Assembly (NCBI GenBank): GCA_916048095.2
Contig: OU696583.1
Coordinates: 5,471,322-5,535,321, forward strand
DNA length: 64,000 bases
From: Sacculina carcini
Taxonomy: Eukaryota; Arthropoda; Thecostraca; Sacculinidae
Reading direction: 5' to 3'
Part shown: positions 57,871-64,000 of the stretch, one piece after another
How positions within the stretch are numbered: position 1 is the stretch's first letter
Layout: every line of letters begins with the position of its first letter
Position numbers and translations under genes: made by a program
Notes under the pieces: generated by a model
Database searches by the model: none
Told to the model about the DNA's origin: nothing
Seen by the model: the letters and a program-made list of their open reading frames with translations, nothing else

Positions 57871-59849
57871 AAGATCGAGATCGAAGATCAAGACTCATGA
57901 TGTAAGATTCTAGTGTACCTGTAAAACCTGTAAAAGTTGGTTAATGCGTGAAGTAGCTGTTACTACAACCACTGTTAGTGGTCAGTTGTTAGCGAGGTCA
58001 CCACTTGTTAAACACGGTGTCCGCATATAATACAATTCAATCACGTCGGGGTCACCACTTGTTAACTACACTTGTTAAGTACGGTTAAACATGCATAGAA
58101 AACAATTAGTAAATCAGCTATATATTACATTCACACATTACATAACATTAATACATAATTACAATAACGAAACAATACAATAAGATACGATACCCGCAGC
58201 GGCTGAACACGAATACGCGGGGAGCACGAATAAGTCGCGGGAACACAATGAAGCGAGCGAACAACTCTAGCACTGTGTGACAACACGCACTATTCTCGAC
58301 TGCCTTGTCCAACACCTGTAGCACCGGCCGGAATACCTTCACTCCAAGTAGGACACCGGTCACGTGACCGTCTGGAAGGTGCCGTGCGATGTCTGAGCAA
58401 ACAGTCGTGTGAATTGTCGCGGGGAATAGCGGGACTACGATCGTCGTGGGTGGTGTGAACACACAGTAGTACTTCCGCCGGCTTGCGTGGAGAATGGGCA
58501 GCGCACACAGGCGGCTCAGACAGACAGACACAAGCACACAGGCGGCGCGGATATACAGCGCGACACAAACACGACATAGCCAGACGGCGATGACATAGCC
58601 AGACGGCGACGTAAACACACGGCGCAAATAGGTGACGAAAATATCACATCCGGTGGTGTGCACGGTGCGAACATACATACAATCATATTGCGAAGTGTGT
58701 AAATTTATACAATGAAATGAATTTATGTAATGAAACAAACACGCAACGAATATAACGCAAACACACGCAAAACATAAACATGCAACGCATAAACTAAAAT
58801 AATACAACGACAATCAATACAAAAGAAACATGTGTGTGTGAATAAGTGTGTACGCCACAACATCGATCACATTTGACGTGTCGCCCACAAAGAATGTAAA
58901 AACCCATACAGGTGTGAACCAGGCGAGAAAGGTGCCTCCTAAGTTTGTGTTTATCGAACGAAATGTACGTGAAAATCCTGGATGGAAGTCAGATTGTGTG
59001 GACATTGATGAATCCTGTCATATTTGTGTGGAAGCCGTGTTTTCACTCAGAATCTGTTATGACTGAAATCAGCAGGCTGCCTTGGTTGTACGCGGCTAAG
59101 GACAAATAATTTGTCAGTCAAACTGCCAGCGCCAACATCTCAACTAGTGTTTGAGCTGTTTTGTTGAATCTAGTGAGGTCCACCGTGTACACTTGAGTGG
59201 TGAGTAAAAATTGTTTTTGCCTTATTTTTATACATTATCATGCATAATTGTTTAATATTATAAATTGTTTGTACTTATTAAAATGGCGTTTTTATCAATT
59301 TCCCTCTTATTTTTTAGTTTCAATTTATTCTTGTAGTGCTCCAACATTAGTAGCGTAGCAGAGGGCCTTAGTGACCTTGCGATTATTACGAAAATGTTCA
59401 CAATATTCATCACTGAATCTAATAATTCACACTCAATGAGGTCGTTAAGGGGAAAATCACTCTTTTATTGAACTCGGCGTATATTTTATCATTTAAGCAT
59501 TTAGTCATATTAATAACTAACATACTTCTTCCCAAATGTAACTTTATTTTAACCCGAGAACGCCCATTATATCGCTAATATGGAATTGTTGTGAAATTGC
59601 CAATATGCCTCGATATAGAACTATTCAAATTCATATTTTTCATATTTTCCATTTCACTTCTCCCGAGAAGTGGCTCCTCTGTGGTGTAATCGTGTGTAGT
59701 GAGAGAGAGTGTGTGTGTGTGAAAGATTGTGAGTGCGTGAACGTGTTAGTGTGTCTATGTGTGATCGTGTATAGTTGAATTGTATATTGCGTGCGAGAGT
59801 GTGTGAGCGAGTGTCTATAGCTGTGTCGGTGAGTGTGTGCAGTTGTTTC

Positions 59850-59850
<1 letters not shown>

Positions 59851-59921
<71 letters not shown>
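59851..59921. repeat. (GT)n microsatellite in TRIM C LTR
   Basis: Pure GT run of about 35 units. Similar runs occur at about 60012-60053, 61043-61120 and 61211-61249. They account for most of the LTR length variation. Confidence 0.93.
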
Positions 59922-59924
<3 letters not shown>

Positions 59925-60007
59925 ATGCGTTTGTCGAGTATACATGTCCCGCGGCGGCGAGCGATTGACCGGCTCGCCGCTGATTGGTTGTTGAGGCGGG
60001 TGAGGAC

Positions 60008-60057
<50 letters not shown>

Positions 60058-60190
60058 CCCGTGTGTCACGGTGTGAGCTTGGAGTCGTGTTTGTGGTGCG
60101 ATCGGAGTGTGACGTCTTGTAGGCGCGCGTGGGGCGGTGATGCCCACGCGCGCCTGTCTGTAATATATTTGAGTTTCTGGTTTTGTTACA

Positions 60191-60202
60191 AGCTATTTCG
60201 GC
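60191..60202 (+). other. Primer-binding site matching tRNA-Phe 5' end (TRIM C)
   Basis: AGCTATTTCGGC directly after the LTR end TTACA, same as in A and D. Confidence 0.78.
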
Positions 60203-61041
60203 CTTTTAGTTTGGAAGTGGTTTTTTGTCTGCGACCCGGCTTCAGCAGCAGAGATAGTGCCCTCCAGTATTAGCAGCGGCCTGGAGGAAGTGGTGGAGGT
60301 GCTCGGCGGCGTGTCAGGTTGGTGTGCAGGGGGACGGCAGGAGGGCATGGTGCCGGCAGGAAGCAGCGGAGGAGCTGCAGCCGAGGGTTGCTCGTCGTCC
60401 CGCCTGCACTGGTGTTAGACTCGTCGCCGGGCAGATAGAAGATCGCTGGTGGAGGCTGCTGGTGCTGGAGGGCACGTGAGAGAAAGGAGCTGCTGAAGCC
60501 GGAGGAGAAATGACGAACGACGACGACGGTGCGGCTTGCGTGTGCGGCGGAGTCACGGCTGTCTGCGACGGGGTGCTGAATAGCACGGGTGTCGGCGGGA
60601 GCACGGTGGGTGCTGGGGCCGAGGTGTTGTGCCCTGTCGCGGCAGCCGGTGATGAAGAGGACGGCAGGCTGCGGCGGAGCACTGAAGAGCACGGGCGGAG
60701 GCGGGAGCGCGGTGTACGCTGGGGCCTGACGTGTGTGCTTCACCGCAGCCACGGTGTGTGCATCTGGTGGAGGCCGTCGTCTAATTAGATTTTGGTTATT
60801 GGTTCATTTTTCCTGGTTTGCTTGGTTCGCGGTTTTTTGTTGATTTATGTTTCTTTAAAAACAGGTGGAGGTGTGGTGTAATCGTGTGTAGTGAGAGAGA
60901 GTGTGTGTGTGTGAAAGATTGTGAGTGCGTGAACGTGTTAGTGTGTCTATGTGTGATCGTGTATAGTTGAATTGTATATTGCGTGCGAGAGTGTGTGAGC
61001 GAGTGTCTATAGCTGTGTCGGTGAGTGTGTGCAGTTGTTTC

Positions 61042-61122
<81 letters not shown>

Positions 61123-61205
61123 ATGCGTTTGTCGAGTATACATGTCCCGCGGCGGCGAGCGATTGACCGGCTCGCCGCTGATTGGTTGTTGAGGCGGGTG
61201 AGGAC

Positions 61206-61251
<46 letters not shown>

Positions 61252-62249
61252 CCCGTGTGTCACGGTGTGAGCTTGGAGTCGTGTTTGTGGTGCGATCGGA
61301 GTGTGACGTCTTGTAGGCGCGCGTGGGGCGGTGATGCCCACGCGCGCCTGTCTGTAATATATTTTAGATTTTTAGTTTCTGGTTTTGTTACAGAAGTGAA
61401 TCCATTATCATGGTGGAGGGACCGAGCGTTGTTACTGCCTCGACTACATGAAGTGGCGACAAAATATTTGTGCACACCGGCATCTTCCGTTCCATCTGAA
61501 CGTTTATTTTCAAATGCCGGTGAATGGATATCACACAGACGGAACAGTCTCAAAGAAGAAAACATAAATATGATTCTCTTTTTGAATAAAAATGTGTAAT
61601 ATATACGCGTTTTGTGTATGTGTGTGTGAACGTGTGCGTTACGGAATAAGCGAACGTTTTCGGGCAATAGCCGAAATCAAATTATTGTTTGTTTGAGATA
61701 TTATGTAACAGGTGATACACAAACATTGTTTATATTGGAAAGTACATTGACTATTTAGCACATTTTTGCAGCATTAGCCACATTATTGTGTCAGCATTGT
61801 ATGCATTTTTCTGTTGTTAAATATAGAGATGTTAATGCCTTGTACATGTCTTCATTGAATATTAAAGCTTTTCTTCAAATTACAGGGCCGTAGTCAAGAG
61901 TTATATGCTTCACTCAACCAAAAAAACAAAATGAGGATCCCCCACCAAAATGAAATAATGAAATGTTGAATTTAATTTTGTGAGAATACCCACTATAATG
62001 AAACTAATAGAACTTTGACTTTGAATAAAATTTTGAATTTATATAAACATTTGTTAATTTCCCAGTCACACGTTCATCTATGCCAACTCTCTTTTGTGTC
62101 TTCTCCCTTTGGGTGATCTCTAAACATGCGCACAGAAAATATATTTTTTCATCCAAGCGGAACCGGTTCCGGAACCGGTTCCAACGGTTCCACTGCCCTA
62201 CGGATCCGGAACCGTGAGTATCAATTTTCACGGTTCCTGCCCAGCCCTA

Positions 62250-62411
62250 TTGGGCAGTGCGTTACTGGTGAAGTGAGAGTGTGGTGTTTTGTGCAGTGGT
62301 TTAGTGTTGTTCGGTGGAGAGAGTAGTATTTAGTGCATTGTGTTGCGGTGTGATTTTGTGGAATTGTGCTTTCTTGTTCTTTTTTATTTTCCGTGCTTGC
62401 ATTCAAATACA
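62250..62411 (+). mobile_element. End of element E 3' LTR, duplicated copy
   Basis: Same as 31037-31198, including the hAT target copy and the LTR end CAAATACA, followed by the E target copy GTACA (62412-62416). The following stretch 62412-63058 repeats the flank at 31199-31845, including the inverted hAT piece at about 62569-62768. Confidence 0.9.
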
Positions 62412-63058
62412 GTACAACAACGGTATGAATCGGGATCAAATAGGAAAAGAGATGGACTGTCAAGTCTGAAGATCAAGAAACGTCAAAATGTTGGTTGTTA
62501 AGATTTAGCAATTGATATTCACCTTAATATATGTGCTACTTGATATTTATGATGTTTTTGGGTACGCAGTAACAGGGCAGGAACCGTAAACATTGATACT
62601 CACGGTTCCGGATCCGTAAGTCAGACGAACCGTTGGAACCGGTTCCGCTTGGACAAAAAGTGATATTTTCTGTGCGCATAGGTTGGGACCCCTCAATGTT
62701 TAGAAGGCACCCAAGGGGAGAAGACACAAAAGAGAGCTGGCATAGATGAACGTGTTGCTGTGAAAATGTTGTCAAATAGTTTCATAAATTCAAAATTATA
62801 TGGTTAATTCAACGTTTCATCAATATAATTTTTGTGCGGCTTCTCACATTGGTTTTTGGGTGAATGAAGCTGTAACACGCAGCTTTTGAAACCGATTATA
62901 TTTCCACACAACCAGTAACACTCACATTTACACACCAAACACTGCCACTCGCACAGCACACATATATCCACTCCCCTTCACTTCATGCTACATTACGCCA
63001 AACTACATCAGGTGTCATCTTGCACGCACACTCAACAACTTCCATACTCATACAGTCC

Positions 63059-63286
63059 ATGAAAGATTATTTGAGCGGACGCAAAATGAGAACATTTGTG
63101 AGAGGTGCCAAATCGACGTGGAGAGAAGTCACAAGTGGCGTCCCTCAAGGATCAGTGCTTGGACCGATAATGTTCCTGGTGTACATAAATCAAATGACGG
63201 AGAGAATAGGCAGTTACGTGAACATGTTTGCAGATGATGCGAAAATTATGAGAAGAGTGAAAGATCGGACCAGCTGCCAAGAATTG
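63059..63286 (+). mobile_element. CR1-like LINE fragment, duplicated copy
   Basis: Duplicate of 31846-32073 (YLSGRKMRTFVRG, GVPQGSVLGPIMF, FADD), again ending in AATTG before TRIM A. Confidence 0.9.
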
Positions 63287-64000
63287 TGTAGTTCTAGGTT
63301 TTCGTTGTGTGTGGGCTTATGCTTCTTGTGTTTGCTGGCGTGGTGCTTTGCGCATTGTGTATGTATGTTTGTGTGCGAGTGTGTGTGCATGTACATGTAT
63401 TGCAGCGAGGAGTGTGCAAGATTGCAAGTGTCGAGTGTCAGGTGTCGTTGTGGCGTTGGTTCGCTCTGCATGTGTATGTGAGTGTGAGTGCGCGTATGCA
63501 ATGGTGTCCTTGGATTGTCCTCTGAGTTCGTGGAGGGAGTCGTGTTCGGGCGTGTTTGCTGTGCGGTGTTGTCTTGTAGGCGCGCGAGGGATGTCGCTGT
63601 CCCACGCGCGCCTGTCTCTTAATATATCTTTTTCAGTTTTGTTTTGTCAAGTTACAAGCTATTTCGGCCTTTTCAGTGATTTGTTTTTTGTGGTTTTTAT
63701 GGATAGGCGGTTTGATTTTGCTTCGGAATAGTGTAGTTTAGTGTAGATTGTTGTAGTTGCTTCGGGAAAGTGTCATGGAATTGATGAATTGACAATGACT
63801 TCAGCAGTGGCGGTGGTACTGACCCTTGGGCATCAGTGGCAAAGTGGAAGACAGAGGTTGTGTTCGGCGGCGTGGCAAGAGGGTGTGCAGGGGGACGGCA
63901 GTGGAGCATGGTGCCGGCAAGGAGGCAGTCGGGGAGCTGCGCCGAGGTTGCTCGTCGTCCCGCCTGCATTGGTGATGGCTACGTCGCAGAACTGGTGAAA
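63287..64000 (+). mobile_element. TRIM family A, duplicated copy, cut by window end
   Basis: 5' LTR 63287-63656, primer site AGCTATTTCGGC at 63657-63668, then internal sequence to the window end. It matches 32074-32787 with one visible difference (GCAGTGGCGG for GCAGCGGCGG). Confidence 0.92.

Larger units (their letters stand above)
52535..58859 (-). mobile_element. CsRn1-type Ty3/gypsy retrotransposon G, looks whole
   Basis: LTRs 52535-53353 (819 bases) and 58060-58859 (800 bases), near-identical except for one extra 19-base repeat unit. Target copy ACAT at 52531-52534 and 58860-58863; copy 1 of the duplication shows the empty site. The primer site (minus strand TGGTGACCCCGACGTGATT, ending at 58057) matches the tRNA-Trp 3' end. 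Gag 57527-56541 ends in the CHCC knuckle CWYHWKFGDKAHTCVKPC. Pol 56574-53371 overlaps it, with protease (LIDTGAQYSLLP), RT (FVYIDDILIAS), RNase H and integrase (VSDRGSQFTS). It is related to 15787-20649 but a separate family. Very young. Confidence 0.94.
59680..61392 (+). mobile_element. TRIM family C, complete
   Basis: LTRs 59680-60190 (511) and 60872-61392 (521), TGTGGTGT...TTACA, differing mainly in the length of GT microsatellites. The internal 681 bases are without gag or pol and match those of A and B. Target copy GAAGTG at 59667-59672 and 61393-61398; copy 1 has the empty site near 30175. Seven extra bases (GCTCCTC, 59673-59679) sit between the left target copy and the LTR. Hairpins at 60122-60154 and 61316-61348 are followed by TAATATATT. 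Same family as 12740-23519, opposite strand. Confidence 0.92.
52034..62249 (+). mobile_element. hAT transposon, second copy, split twice
   Basis: Pieces 52034-52534, 58864-59672 and 61399-62249, with an intact right TIR ending at 62249 followed by TTGGGCAG (62250-62257). The left end and minisatellite lie outside the duplicated part. The transposase fragment is at 61396-61599 and the unrecognised 73-codon frame at 58848-59066. Confidence 0.88.
52034..64000 (+). repeat. Segmental duplication, copy 2 of 28873-32787
   Basis: Copy 2 follows copy 1 base for base: hAT interior and right end, remainder of E's 3' LTR with its hAT target site, the 31199 flank, the CR1 fragment and TRIM A with identical junctions. 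I count about seven substitutions in roughly 3.9 kb of aligned sequence. Two elements are extra in copy 2 (G and TRIM C). The copy runs off the right edge, so its true length is unknown. If tandem, the unit would be 28873-52033, about 23 kb. Two joined haplotypes in the assembly are an alternative. Confidence 0.9.

Overview
This is a eukaryotic, almost certainly invertebrate animal window. It has spliced host exons, L2- and CR1-type LINEs, a hAT transposon, CsRn1-type Ty3/gypsy elements and many TG/AC microsatellites. I cannot name the species. CsRn1 elements were first described from a liver fluke, so a flatworm or other lophotrochozoan is a weak guess. No RNA genes, CRISPR arrays or bacterial-type operons were seen.

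Region 1-12.7 kb holds the 3' part of one host gene on the + strand, the homologue of the Rac/Cdc42 exchange factor PIX (ARHGEF7/beta-PIX). Four exons join in phase. They encode the end of the PH domain, the proline-rich linker, the GIT-binding helix and the C-terminal coiled coil. The first exon can also be read straight through into a 4.9-kb open frame ending at 7607, which would give a very long Ser/Arg-rich tail. A broken gypsy fossil lies upstream (1-2143) and a CR1 LINE fragment lies in the last intron.

Region 12.7-31.2 kb is nested transposons. A small coding-less LTR element (TRIM family C, minus strand, 12740-23519) was entered by an L2 LINE (13148-22372), which was entered by a CsRn1-type gypsy element (15787-20649). 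Next comes a broken LTR element E (24051-31198) whose 3' LTR holds a hAT transposon (28258-31036). Region 31.2-52 kb has a CR1 fragment split by TRIM A, the whole-looking element D (33925-38849), an older relative of D, TRIM B (41161-42416), and a second L2 LINE (42.7-51.7 kb) split by a Mag-like gypsy element H (45049-49633).

From 52034 to the window end the sequence repeats 28873-32787 almost without change, with two later insertions: the CsRn1-type element G (52535-58859) and TRIM C (59680-61392). Copy 1 preserves the empty target site of each.

The most interesting system is the group made of elements D and E plus TRIMs A, B and C. Directly after the 5' LTR, where a primer-binding site normally pairs with the 3' end of a tRNA, all five carry 12 bases complementary to nucleotides 1-12 of a tRNA 5' end: tRNA-Phe in A, C and D, tRNA-Ile in B and E. 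The gypsy elements F, G and H in the same window have ordinary 3'-end sites (tRNA-Trp, tRNA-Leu). This suggests priming by a short 5' tRNA fragment, with TRIMs depending on D/E-type partners and exchanging LTR plus primer site as a module.
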